Of a stretch of 13,751 nucleotides of DNA, positions 7,237 through 13,751 are shown one piece after another. The stretch comes from Verrucomicrobiota bacterium (GTDB lineage: Bacteria; Verrucomicrobiota; Verrucomicrobiia; Limisphaerales; CAZBKV01): NCBI GenBank assembly GCA_021160185.1, contig JAGHDA010000257.1:1-13751 (forward strand), given 5' to 3'. The position numbers and the translations under genes were made by a program. Under the pieces are notes generated by a model. It worked only from the letters and a program-made list of their open reading frames with translations, was not told where the DNA came from and searched no databases. Position 1 is the stretch's first letter, and every line of letters starts with the position of its first letter.

Positions 7237-8262
7237 TTATGAGAGCGTCCATCCCGGCTCGCTGTCCGCAGCCCACGGAGTGGGGGCCCGGCCTGACTCG
7301 AGCAATTTTTCTCCCACCAAGGCGATCATAGCGGCGTTGTCGGTGCAGAAGGCCGGTTGGGCGGCCCGGAACCTGATTCCTTCTCGGGCGCAGGCTTCGA
7401 CCAACGTGCGCCGCAGGAGCCGGTTGCAGGCCACGCCGCCCGAAATCGTCACGCAGCCGCGCCTGAGCCGCCGCGCAGCGCGCAGCGTTTTGGCCGCAAG
7501 CACGTCCACGATCGCCTGACGGATCGAGGCGCACAGGTCGCGCACGCAGGCTTCCTCTTCGAGCAGTTCCCGATGATCGCGTAGGAAATATCGGACCGAG
7601 GTCTTCAGGCCGCTGAAGGAGAAATCGTCCCCCGGATCGTTTAGCATCGGCCGGGGAAAGTCGAAGGCGTCCGGATCGCCTTCCTCGGCCAGACGATCCA
7701 TCGCCGGGCCGCCGGGGTAGGGCAGGCCGAGCAATTTGGCCGTCTTGTCGAAGCATTCCCCGGCGGCATCGTCCAAGGTCCGGCCCAGGAGCTTGTGCCG
7801 GAACAGGGCCGGGACATCCACCAACAGCGTGTGTCCGCCGGAGACGATGAGGGAGACGTTGGGCTCGAAAGCTTCCCACGCCGCGCGCGGCGGCGAGCCT
7901 TCGATCCAGGCCGAGTAGAGGTGGGCTTCGTGATGGTGGATTCCGAGGCAGGGGATGCCGCGGGCGAAGGCGAAGGCCTGGGCGAACCGCCATCCCACGA
8001 TCAGCGCGCCCGGCAGGCCTGGGCCGCGCGTGGCGGCGACCGCCTCCACCGCTTCCGGCGTCCAGCCCGCTTCGGCGAAAGCGGCCCGGGCCAATGGAAG
8101 CAGGTTGCGCAGATGCTCCCGGGAGGCCAGTTCCGGCACCACGCCGCCGTATTCGCTGTGCAGCTTGACTTGGGAGAGGAGGGCGTTGGCGCGAACCGCG
8201 CCCCCCTCAGCCAGCGCCGCGCCGGTTTCGTCGCAAGAGGTCTCGATTCCCAGAACGCGCAT
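7237..8262 (-). CDS. tsaD: tRNA N6-adenosine threonylcarbamoyltransferase TsaD
   Basis: A complete 341-residue TsaD (Kae1/YgjD family). It transfers the threonylcarbamoyl group from TC-AMP to A37 of ANN-decoding tRNAs, working in the cytoplasm with TsaB and TsaE. The ASKHA fold is recognised by GIETSCDET (5-13), the metal-binding HHHEAHLYSA with His110 and His114, VSGGHT (140-145), FSFSGLKTSVRYF (214-226), SGGVACN (274-280), and Asp308 in CTDNAAMIA as the third metal ligand. Length is normal for the family. The ATG has no visible Shine-Dalgarno sequence and lies 34 bases after the S41 peptidase stop, so it is probably the last gene of the rnpB-xseB-dxs-ispD-ctp series. t6A is essential or nearly so in most bacteria, which makes this a housekeeping gene. 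Confidence 0.97.
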   Translation of the reverse strand: MRVLGIETSCDETGAALAEGGAVRANALLSQVKLHSEYGGVVPELASREHLRNLLPLARAAFAEAGWTPEAVEAVAATRGPGLPGALIVGWRFAQAFAFARGIPCLGIHHHEAHLYSAWIEGSPPRAAWEAFEPNVSLIVSGGHTLLVDVPALFRHKLLGRTLDDAAGECFDKTAKLLGLPYPGGPAMDRLAEEGDPDAFDFPRPMLNDPGDDFSFSGLKTSVRYFLRDHRELLEEEACVRDLCASIRQAIVDVLAAKTLRAARRLRRGCVTISGGVACNRLLRRTLVEACAREGIRFRAAQPAFCTDNAAMIALVGEKLLESGRAPTPWAADSEPGWTLS

Positions 8263-8296
8263 GATCGGCCGGCGGCGGCGGGAGGGCGGTCCTTGT

Positions 8297-9649
8297 TCAG
8301 CGGGTCGCCGCCGGCTCGCGGGCCGCGGCGAGGCGGCGGACGGAAGACGCGCCGGGCTTTGCCTCGAGCGCCTTCCTCGCGCTTAGAATGAGCACGCCTC
8401 GGAGCGTGTCCCGGGCTCGTTCCAGTTGTCGATCGCGAAGCTTTTCGAGGCGGGCGCGGCGCGCGGGGGGCAACGTTTCCAACGCGCCGGGAACCCGCTT
8501 CAGGGCGATCGCTTCCAGCTCATCGGGGCTCATGGGGATTACGATGTCCGGCGTGATGCCCTTCTCGTGGATCATCCGGTGGTTGGGGGTGTAATAGCGG
8601 GCGGTGGTCAAACGGAGCGCCGCTCCATCCTGGAGCGGGATGACGCTCTGGACGGAGCCTTTGCCGAAGGTGCGCTCTCCGATCAGGACGGCTCGGTGAT
8701 GATCCTGGAGGCAGCCGGCCACGATCTCCGAAGCGCTGGCGCTGCCGCCGTTGACCAGCGCCACCATGGGCAGGGAAAGATGCTTGCCCAGATTCGAGAC
8801 CCGATATTCCCGCCGCATCGAGGGATCCCGCCCTTCCGTGGAAACCACCACCGAACCGGCGGGCAGGAAGCGCGAGCAAACGCCGGCGGCCGCGTCCAGC
8901 AACCCGCCCGGATCGTCCCGCAGGTCCAGGATCAATCCTTTCATGCCTTGCTTGAGGAGCTTGTCCAGCGCGGCGTCCAGCTCGTCCACTGTCCGCTCGC
9001 CGAACTGGACCAGACGGATATAGCCGATCTTGTCCGGTCCGAGAGGGAAGTCCTCGCCATTCCGGATGTCCTTCACGGTGTCCACCTGGATGACGGCTCT
9101 GGTCATAACCGTTTCCTTGATCTCTCCGGTGGAGGGGCGGAAGAAGGTGACTTTGACCTTGGTGCCGGGCTTGCCTCGGAGGAGCTTGACGGCGTCTTCC
9201 AGCCCCATGCCCATGGTGGAGCGGTCTTCGATTTTGATGATCTGATCGCCGGAGAGGACTCCGGCGCGGGAGGCGGGCGTGCCCTCGATAGGGGCGATGA
9301 CAGTGAGTCGGTCATTCCGCAACCCGATCTGGATCCCGATGCCGCCAAACTCGCCTTCAGTGTCCGACTTCAGAGTCTGGAACTTCTCCGGGTCCATGAA
9401 CTCGCTGTGGGGGTCCAGAGCGTCGAGCATTCCCCGGAGCGCGCTGTAGATGAGCTCTTTGTAAGAAAGCTTCTCGCCCTCGACGTAATCTTGGCGGACG
9501 CGTTCGAGCACCAGGGCGAACAGGCGCAGGTTGCGGTAGGCCTCGGCCCGATCTTCGGCCTCGGCCGAGCGCAGATAGGTTCGCGCGCCGATCGCGAGGT
9601 TCGCCGCCAGCGCCGCCGCCAACAGGGAATATCCCAACTTGCCTTTCAT
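8297..9649 (-). CDS. S41-family carboxyl-terminal processing peptidase (CtpA/CtpB-like)
   Basis: A 450-residue protease. A single N-terminal hydrophobic segment (MKGKLGYSLLAAALAANLAI) sends it to the periplasm or anchors it in the membrane. It has the usual order: helical N-terminal region (30-95), PDZ domain (about 100-185; GGIGIQIG, GTPASRAGVLSGDQI), then the S41 core. The catalytic dyad is Ser305 in GGSASASE and Lys330 in GERTFGKGSVQ, with Gln334. The spacings of 25 and 4 are the same as in Bacillus CtpB. Such proteases cut C-terminal tails of envelope proteins. I chose the ATG at 9649 because the frame's longer start at 9748 would overlap ispD by 68 bases and put about 33 non-homologous residues before the signal sequence. 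GAAGAAG lies just upstream of 9649. The C-terminus after about residue 400 is Arg/Ala-rich and poorly conserved. Confidence 0.95.
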   Translation of the reverse strand: MKGKLGYSLLAAALAANLAIGARTYLRSAEAEDRAEAYRNLRLFALVLERVRQDYVEGEKLSYKELIYSALRGMLDALDPHSEFMDPEKFQTLKSDTEGEFGGIGIQIGLRNDRLTVIAPIEGTPASRAGVLSGDQIIKIEDRSTMGMGLEDAVKLLRGKPGTKVKVTFFRPSTGEIKETVMTRAVIQVDTVKDIRNGEDFPLGPDKIGYIRLVQFGERTVDELDAALDKLLKQGMKGLILDLRDDPGGLLDAAAGVCSRFLPAGSVVVSTEGRDPSMRREYRVSNLGKHLSLPMVALVNGGSASASEIVAGCLQDHHRAVLIGERTFGKGSVQSVIPLQDGAALRLTTARYYTPNHRMIHEKGITPDIVIPMSPDELEAIALKRVPGALETLPPARRARLEKLRDRQLERARDTLRGVLILSARKALEAKPGASSVRRLAAAREPAATR

Positions 9650-9680
9650 GGCTTCTTCACTTGCTTTTGCGCGGATTGCT

Positions 9681-10412
9681 CTAAGCTGTCCCGCCTCGCC
9701 CCGCCTCTTCCAACTGCCGCCGCAGCCACATCTCCACAAACGGCACATCGGCGGGGGCGGTCACCTTCGGATTGGGCTCGTTCCACTCCACCAGGCGCAC
9801 CCGCCGGCCGATGAAGCCGCAAGCGGCTGTGTCGTCGGTGAACACAAGGCCCTTGGCCCGGACGGTTTGAAGCGCTTCGCGGATCACTTCAAGACGAAAC
9901 GTCTGCGGCGTCTGGACCGACCACAGCCGCGATCGGTCCAGGTGACGGGCGATGAACGCGCCCCCGTCCGATTCCTTGATCGTGTCGGTCACTCGGGAGG
10001 CCGCCGCCGCCGCGCCGTCTTCCTCGGCGGCTTCGAGGGTCTTCTCGATCAACTCGGGGCGGACGCACGGCCGCGCCCCGTCATGAATGGCCGCCAACCG
10101 GACCCCCGGGGGCAGCGCTTCCAACCCGTTCCAGACCGAATCCTGCCGCTCCCGCCCGCCGGGAGCGAAGCGATAAGGCTTGCGAAAGCCGTAGCGCCGG
10201 GCCGTTTCCCGAAAACGCTCTTCCGCCTCCGGCCGGATCACCAACACCAACGTGTCGATCCGGGGCGCGCGCTCAAAGCGTTCCCAGGTGTGGGCGATCA
10301 GCGGGCGGCCGGCCAACTCCAGGAAAAGCTTGTCCGTCTCGCCCCCCATGCGGACGCCCCGGCCTGCGGCTACAATGACAGCAGCATTCACCGACCGGCC
10401 AGTGTGGCCCAA
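9681..10412 (-). CDS. ispD: 2-C-methyl-D-erythritol 4-phosphate cytidylyltransferase IspD
   Basis: The third enzyme of the MEP isoprenoid pathway; it joins MEP and CTP to give CDP-ME. Residues are numbered from the TTG at 10412. The CTP-binding loop AAGRGVRMGG carries Arg21 and is followed by Lys28. Next come GGRERQDSVWNGL (85-97), HDGARP (110-115), Arg160 in the DRSRLW segment, QTPQTF (167-172), TDDTA (192-196) and Lys216 in NPKVT. All active-site positions of the family are present. The start is uncertain: TTG at 10412 gives 243 residues, while GTG at 10391 gives 236 and fits the short N-terminus usual in the family. Neither has a good Shine-Dalgarno sequence. It lies 33 bases after dxs and 31 before the peptidase gene, so two MEP genes are co-transcribed. 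IspF is not in the window. Confidence 0.95.
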   Translation of the reverse strand: MGHTGRSVNAAVIVAAGRGVRMGGETDKLFLELAGRPLIAHTWERFERAPRIDTLVLVIRPEAEERFRETARRYGFRKPYRFAPGGRERQDSVWNGLEALPPGVRLAAIHDGARPCVRPELIEKTLEAAEEDGAAAAASRVTDTIKESDGGAFIARHLDRSRLWSVQTPQTFRLEVIREALQTVRAKGLVFTDDTAACGFIGRRVRLVEWNEPNPKVTAPADVPFVEMWLRRQLEEAGRGGTA

Positions 10413-10445
10413 CCGCCGCTTTCGGGCAAGCGCGGCCCGACCGGC

Positions 10446-12452
10446 TCAGCCGGCCGTCTTGAAGGCTCCCGGCTTGGGCTGGGCGCTTTCCACTCCGAGT
10501 CCAGCCAACGCGCGGCGGGCGCGCTCGACGATCGCCTCCGCCGTCAGGCCGTATTTCCGACGCAAATCTTCCACGGTGGAACCGTGTTCGATAAACCGGT
10601 CAGGCCAGCCGATCCGTAGCACCGGCGTGTCCACGCCTGCCTCGCTGAAGAACTCGAGGATTGCGCTGCCGTAGCCGCCCATCAACACGTGATCCTCGAG
10701 GGAAACCACCAGATCCGCCCCGCGGCCGAACAGCTCATGGGTCGCCTCGTCCAGCGGCTTCACGAATCGGGGGTTGATGAGGGCCGTGTCCGCTCCAATT
10801 TCTTTCTGGAGCCGACGCGCGGCTTCTCGAGCCGTGGCCTGCATGTTGCCCAGAGCGAAAAGCGCGATCTTGGGGCCGCCGGAGTTAGCGAATGACTCGA
10901 GAACCTCGGCCTTCCCGATTTCCAGGAGCGCCGGTTCGGGCTTGACCGTCGCGCCTTCGCCCCGCCCGCGGGGATAGCGGATGTAAGCCGGCTGGGACTG
11001 CTGGGTGGCGGTGTAAAGCATGTCCACCAGCTCGTCTTCATCCTTCGGCGCCATGAGAACGAGGTTCGGCACGCATCGGAGGAAGGCGATGTCGAACAAG
11101 CCGTGATGGGTCGGTCCGTCGTTCGCCGAAAGCCCGGCCCGGTCCATGCAGAAAATCACCGGCAGCTCCTGAAGCGCCACATCGTGTATCACGCAGTCGT
11201 AGGCGCGTTGGAGGAAGGTGGAATAGATGGCGCAGACCGGCCGCATGCCCGAGGCGGCCATCCCGGCGGCGAAGAGCACGGCGTGCTCCTCGGCGATGCC
11301 CACGTCGTAATAGCGCTTGGGCATTCGCTTTTCGAGAAGCTTGAGCCCGGTGCCGCTGGGCATGGCGGCGGTGACGCCCACCAGACGGCTGTCCCGCTCG
11401 CAAAGTCGCAGCATGGCCTGCCCGAAAACCTCCTGGTAAGTGGGCGGCGCGCTCGGCGCGGCGGGCATGCTGTTCCCGGTGGCCACGTCGTAGGGGCCGG
11501 TGCCGTGGAATTTTTCCGGGTGCCGCATCGCCGCTTCGTATCCCCTGCCTTTTTGGGTCACCACGTGGAGCACCACCGGCTGGTCGCTTTCCTTGGCGAA
11601 GCGGAGGCAGGCCTCGAGCATCTCCAGGTCGTGGCCGTCGATCGGGCCCAGGTAGCGCAGGCCCATTTCCTCGAAGATCAGGGTGTTGCCGTAGCCGCCG
11701 CGGCCGTCGCTCTCCTCGCTCTTCGGGGAGGGCTCCAAGGCCGCGCCGGCCACCGCGCCCTTGATGGCCTCCTCGGCTTTTCGTCGCAGCCGCACAGCCA
11801 GCTCGCCTTTGGGGAGCTTGCGGATCCATTTTTCCAGGTCGCGCTGCCATCGGGCGTACCTGGGGTTGGTGATGATCCGGTTCAGGTAGCCTGCGATGGC
11901 CCCGACGTTCTTGGCGATGCTCCATTCGTTGTCGTTGAGGATGGCGATGAAGCGGCGGGTGGTGGCTGCAATGTTGTTCAAGGCCTCGAAAGTGATCCCG
12001 TTGGTGAGCACGCCGTCGCCGAACACGCAGACCACGTGCTCATTCCCGCCTCGTTGATCCCGCGCGGCGCACATTCCCAACGCGGCGGAAAGCGCCGTGC
12101 CGGCATGCCCGGCGCCGTAGGCGTCGTGCTCGCTCTCCGCGCGCAGGGCGAATCCGCTCAGCCCGCCGGTGGTCCGAATAGTGTGGAAGCGATCCTTTCT
12201 CCCCGTGAGCAGTTTGTGCACGTAGCACTGGTGGCTTACGTCCCAGACGAGCTTGTCCTTGGGCGTTTCAAACACGCGATGGAGGGCGATCGTCAGCTCC
12301 ACCACGCCCAGGTTGGGACCCAAATGGCCGCCGTTCTTCGAGAGCACGTGAATCAGCTCCTCGCGGATCTCCTGAGCAAGCTGCTCGCATTGCTTCAGGG
12401 TCAGCTTCTTCACGTGCGAGGGATTATCCACCATGTCCAAATATCTGTTCAT
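10446..12452 (-). CDS. dxs: 1-deoxy-D-xylulose-5-phosphate synthase Dxs
   Basis: The 668-residue thiamine-diphosphate enzyme that condenses pyruvate and glyceraldehyde 3-phosphate, the first step of the MEP pathway. Visible features are GGHLGPNLGVVELT (41-54, His43), DVSHQCYVHKLLTG, GAGHAGTALSAALG, the ThDP/Mg motif GDG (145-147) with Asn173/Asn175 in LNDNEWSI, YLGPIDGHD (267-275), the catalytic Glu388 in DVGIAEEHA, and DRAGLSANDGPTHHG (437-451). The C-terminal transketolase domain runs to the end. Residues of about 239-256 form a short polar insertion (SPKSEESDGRGG) before FEEMGLRYLGP. The start codon overlaps the xseB stop as ATGA, which suggests translational coupling. The N-terminal style and GHAGTAL variant resemble verrucomicrobial Dxs as I remember them. 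Confidence 0.97.
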   Translation of the reverse strand: MNRYLDMVDNPSHVKKLTLKQCEQLAQEIREELIHVLSKNGGHLGPNLGVVELTIALHRVFETPKDKLVWDVSHQCYVHKLLTGRKDRFHTIRTTGGLSGFALRAESEHDAYGAGHAGTALSAALGMCAARDQRGGNEHVVCVFGDGVLTNGITFEALNNIAATTRRFIAILNDNEWSIAKNVGAIAGYLNRIITNPRYARWQRDLEKWIRKLPKGELAVRLRRKAEEAIKGAVAGAALEPSPKSEESDGRGGYGNTLIFEEMGLRYLGPIDGHDLEMLEACLRFAKESDQPVVLHVVTQKGRGYEAAMRHPEKFHGTGPYDVATGNSMPAAPSAPPTYQEVFGQAMLRLCERDSRLVGVTAAMPSGTGLKLLEKRMPKRYYDVGIAEEHAVLFAAGMAASGMRPVCAIYSTFLQRAYDCVIHDVALQELPVIFCMDRAGLSANDGPTHHGLFDIAFLRCVPNLVLMAPKDEDELVDMLYTATQQSQPAYIRYPRGRGEGATVKPEPALLEIGKAEVLESFANSGGPKIALFALGNMQATAREAARRLQKEIGADTALINPRFVKPLDEATHELFGRGADLVVSLEDHVLMGGYGSAILEFFSEAGVDTPVLRIGWPDRFIEHGSTVEDLRRKYGLTAEAIVERARRALAGLGVESAQPKPGAFKTAG

Positions 12453-12745
12453 CTTTCTTGCGATGTTTCCCGGCTTCCGCTCTCGGAGCCGTCTTCTTCC
12501 AGCGGTTCGAGCCGCGCCTCGCCTTCGGCGGACTCGGTCAGCGCCTGGATTCGGGCCTCGGCGTCCCGCAGCCGCGCCTCGCAGAGGCGGGTTAGTTTCA
12601 CGCCCTCTTCGTAGCGCCTCAACAGCTCTTCCAGCGGCAGATCCTCCCGCTCCATCGCTTCGAGGATCTTTTCCAGCCGCTCCACAGCCTCCTCAAAGCT
12701 CAGCTCCTTTTCCTTCTCGCCGCTTGATTTTGCGCTTCGCCCCAT
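12449..12745 (-). CDS. xseB: Exodeoxyribonuclease VII small subunit XseB
   Basis: A 98-residue acidic helical protein. LSFEEAVERLEKILEAME (15-32), then DLPLEELLRRYEEGVKL and CEARLRDAEARIQAL, match the XseB pattern of two helices that bind XseA in the exonuclease VII complex. That complex degrades single-stranded DNA. The ATG at 12745 is chosen because the same frame runs open to 12976, into the RNase P RNA gene, and only the part from MGRSAKSS onward resembles the family. The last 25 residues are Glu/Ser-rich and disordered-looking. The stop overlaps the dxs start (ATGA). xseA is not adjacent; rnpB lies directly upstream. Confidence 0.92.
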   Translation of the reverse strand: MGRSAKSSGEKEKELSFEEAVERLEKILEAMEREDLPLEELLRRYEEGVKLTRLCEARLRDAEARIQALTESAEGEARLEPLEEDGSESGSRETSQER

Positions 12746-12788
12746 GTCGTTCTTTCGGCTTGCCTGAATGCGCCGGCGCGTTTGGTCG

Positions 12789-12838
12789 AAAAGGCGCGCC
12801 GCTCCCCCGCTTTTATCAACTTGCCCGGCCGGCGCGCC
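12789..12838 (-). terminator. Possible terminator between rnpB and xseB (long-loop GGCGCGCC hairpin)
   Basis: Read on the - strand, GGCGCGCCG (12838-12830) can pair with CGGCGCGCC (12801-12793), giving nine perfect pairs. TTTT follows (12792-12789). The loop is 28 bases, so folding is less sure; each arm contains the same 8-base palindrome. It ends about 44 bases before the xseB start. It may end the rnpB transcript or only attenuate it. I see no convincing promoter for xseB in the 12746-12888 gap. Confidence 0.35.
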
Positions 12839-12888
12839 GCCTGCAAGCGTCGAAATCCGCCTCCGGAGGAGGACTCGGCGCGACAAAG

Positions 12889-13318
12889 CGTCCCGGGAGG
12901 ACTGTAAGCCGAATTCTGTCTGCCCGCCCGACCCGCAGATCGAAGCGGGGAGAGGCTCATTTCTCTCAGCGGCCAACCCGGAACTTGCCTCTCCCGCAGG
13001 AGAGGACGGCGCGGGCCGCGCCCTCGGTTCCCTATTTGGCCTTGCACCCGATGGGGTTTGCCGTGCCTCCTCGGTTGCCCTCGGAGCGGTGGGCTCTTAC
13101 CCCACCTTTTCACCCTTGCCGGCGCCCTCCGGAGAGAGCGCAGGCGGTTTGTTTTCTGTGGCACTTTCCGTCGACGACGCCTCGCGGCGCCGCCGCCCAC
13201 GCGCATCCCGGCGCAGCGGCTGAGCCGCCCTCCGGGTTGCGTGGCATCGCGCCCTGCGGTGTTCGGACTTTCCTCCGCCGACGCAGGGCCGGCGGCGAGC
13301 CTCCGTCCTCCCGGGACG
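12889..13318 (-). ncRNA. rnpB: RNase P RNA, bacterial type A
   Basis: The catalytic RNA that matures tRNA 5' ends together with the RnpA protein. On the - strand all conserved blocks occur in order: GAGGAAAGTCCGAAC (13276-13261), ACAGAAAACAAACCGCC (13159-13143), AAGGGTGAAAAGGTGGGG then TAAGAGCCCACCG (13117-13087), GTGCAAGGCCAAATAGGG (13047-13030) and ACAGAATTCGGCTTA (12919-12905). The first and last blocks form P4. The ends are set by P1: bases 13318-13305 pair perfectly with 12902-12889 over 14 bases. Total length is about 430, normal for type A. P15 (GGAAC/GTTCC) encloses two hairpins, GGCGCG-GCC-CGCGCC and CCTCTCC-TGCG-GGAGAGG. I see no GGU in that loop, the motif that normally pairs with the tRNA CCA end. 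Long protein frames across this region are shadows. Confidence 0.97.
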
Positions 13319-13324
13319 GGTTTT

Positions 13325-13352
13325 ACTATAGTTGCATCAAGCCCAAGATCAA
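13325..13352 (-). promoter_or_regulatory. Sigma70-type promoter of rnpB
   Basis: On the - strand TTGATC (13352-13347) and TATAGT (13330-13325) are 16 bases apart and match the -35 and -10 consensus well. The predicted RNA start at about 13318 is 7 bases after the -10 box, exactly where the P1 helix begins. This agreement of promoter and RNA end makes the call strong. Confidence 0.8.
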
Positions 13353-13438
13353 GGGCGCAGTTTCCGGTTGGACGCGGCGGCGAGTTGGGGCGAAAATGGC
13401 TTCGCCAAAAGCAACAGCAAGAAGACTCAGGTTCAACC

Positions 13439-13751
13439 ATGAAAAATACGACCGGAACTTCCTCGGCCCGCGCGGGGCGCGGGTGCTCGCGCAGACAATT
13501 CATTCGCCGCGCCCTGGCGGCGGCGGGAGCGGTTTCCGCGCCTGTCGTGCTGCCGCCCGGCGTGCTCGCGGCGGCAGGGCGGCCGGGGGCCAACGAACGG
13601 ATCGGCGTGGCCGGCATCGGGGTGGGCCGCCGCGGCGGCCAGGTGATCGGATACCTCAAGCATATCCCCGGCGCGCGCGTCGTCGCCGTGGCCGACGTGT
13701 GCCTGCCCAGGGCCCGGCAGGTGGCGGGCTGGTTCGGGGCCAAGGTTTACC
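13439..13751 (+). CDS. Gfo/Idh/MocA family oxidoreductase with Tat signal (3' partial)
   Basis: ATG at 13439 opens a frame that stays open for 104 codons to the window edge. Residues 17-22 (SRRQFI), followed by a second RR and an Ala-rich hydrophobic stretch (ALAAAGAVSAPVVLPPGVLA), form a twin-arginine export signal. After residue 53, ERIGVAGIGVGRRGGQ carries the glycine-rich dinucleotide-binding loop of a Rossmann fold (G59, G61, G63, G66), and VVAVADVC (81-88) is the second strand. This pattern is typical of Gfo/Idh/MocA NAD(P)-dependent sugar or inositol dehydrogenases. The Tat type is common in Planctomycetes and Verrucomicrobia. The substrate domain is outside the window, so specificity is unknown. 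Spacing to rnpB, which is divergent, is 120 bases. No clear promoter is seen, and the Shine-Dalgarno sequence is weak. Confidence 0.85.
   Translation, partial: MKNTTGTSSARAGRGCSRRQFIRRALAAAGAVSAPVVLPPGVLAAAGRPGANERIGVAGIGVGRRGGQVIGYLKHIPGARVVAVADVCLPRARQVAGWFGAKVY

Noticed and set aside
9650..9748. A longer N-terminus for the S41 peptidase, starting at 9748
   Set aside because: It would overlap ispD by 68 bases and put a non-homologous stretch before the signal sequence. The ATG at 9649 has GAAGAAG upstream.
8426..9814. A 462-residue open frame on the + strand antisense to the S41 peptidase gene
   Set aside because: It is a mirror frame of a well-supported peptidase; stop codons are simply rare in GC-rich sequence.
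11103..12614. A 503-residue open frame on the + strand antisense to dxs and xseB
   Set aside because: It is the shadow of a gene with unmistakable Dxs motifs. The translation is low-complexity and matches nothing I know.
12746..12976. A longer N-terminus for XseB, starting at 12976
   Set aside because: The added 77 residues run into the RNase P RNA gene and do not resemble XseB.
12700..13743. A 347-residue open frame on the - strand across the RNase P RNA and the start of the oxidoreductase gene
   Set aside because: It covers all the conserved RNase P blocks, its translation is Arg/Pro-rich with no domain, and it arises from high GC content.
1..13751. CRISPR arrays, insertion sequences, attachment sites, tRNA genes, toxin-antitoxin or defence genes
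   Set aside because: I looked for direct and inverted repeats, transposase motifs and tRNA-like sequence and found none. The window looks like stable chromosome.

Overview
The window is a GC-rich bacterial chromosomal segment with ordinary gene density. I see no insertion sequence, phage gene, CRISPR array or tRNA. A member of the Verrucomicrobiota, or more broadly the PVC group, is the most likely source. The pointers are the style of the Dxs protein (GAGHAGTALSAALG, LNDNEWSIAKNVGAIA), the secreted twin-arginine sugar enzymes, the weak Shine-Dalgarno sequences, and an RNase P RNA that seems to lack the GGU tRNA-binding motif. This placement is inferred from motif resemblance, not from a search.

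Left part (1-2506, + strand): the 3' part of a CoA-transferase/acetyl-CoA hydrolase fused to a C-terminal GNAT acetyltransferase domain, closed by a strong intrinsic terminator. It is followed by a TVP38/TMEM64 (VTT/DedA-like) membrane protein.

Middle part (2692-7060): three exported enzymes that look carbohydrate-active. A secreted SGNH/GDSL esterase on + faces a - strand pair. The pair is a GH140/DUF4038 apiosidase-like glycosidase followed by an AGE-family (cellobiose 2-epimerase-like) protein with a Tat signal. Together they could deacylate, cleave and isomerise plant-type or exopolysaccharide oligosaccharides outside the cytoplasm. The substrate cannot be read from the sequence.

Right part (7237-13352, - strand, transcribed right to left): a housekeeping run, rnpB - xseB - dxs - ispD - ctp (S41 peptidase) - tsaD. 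Spacing is tight (a 4-base overlap at xseB/dxs, then 31-34 bases). It holds RNase P RNA, the exonuclease VII small subunit, two MEP isoprenoid enzymes, a carboxyl-terminal processing protease and the tRNA t6A-forming enzyme. rnpB has a clear sigma70-type promoter.

Far right (13439-13751, + strand): the start of a Tat-exported Gfo/Idh/MocA oxidoreductase, cut by the window edge and divergent from rnpB.

No gap without a gene exceeds 300 bases. The longest are 2507-2691, 7061-7236, 1586-1753 and 12746-12888; what they hold is given in the entries. I found no clearly new system. The points most worth checking are the CoA-transferase-GNAT fusion, the exported epimerase/glycosidase pair, and the RNase P RNA without a visible GGU.
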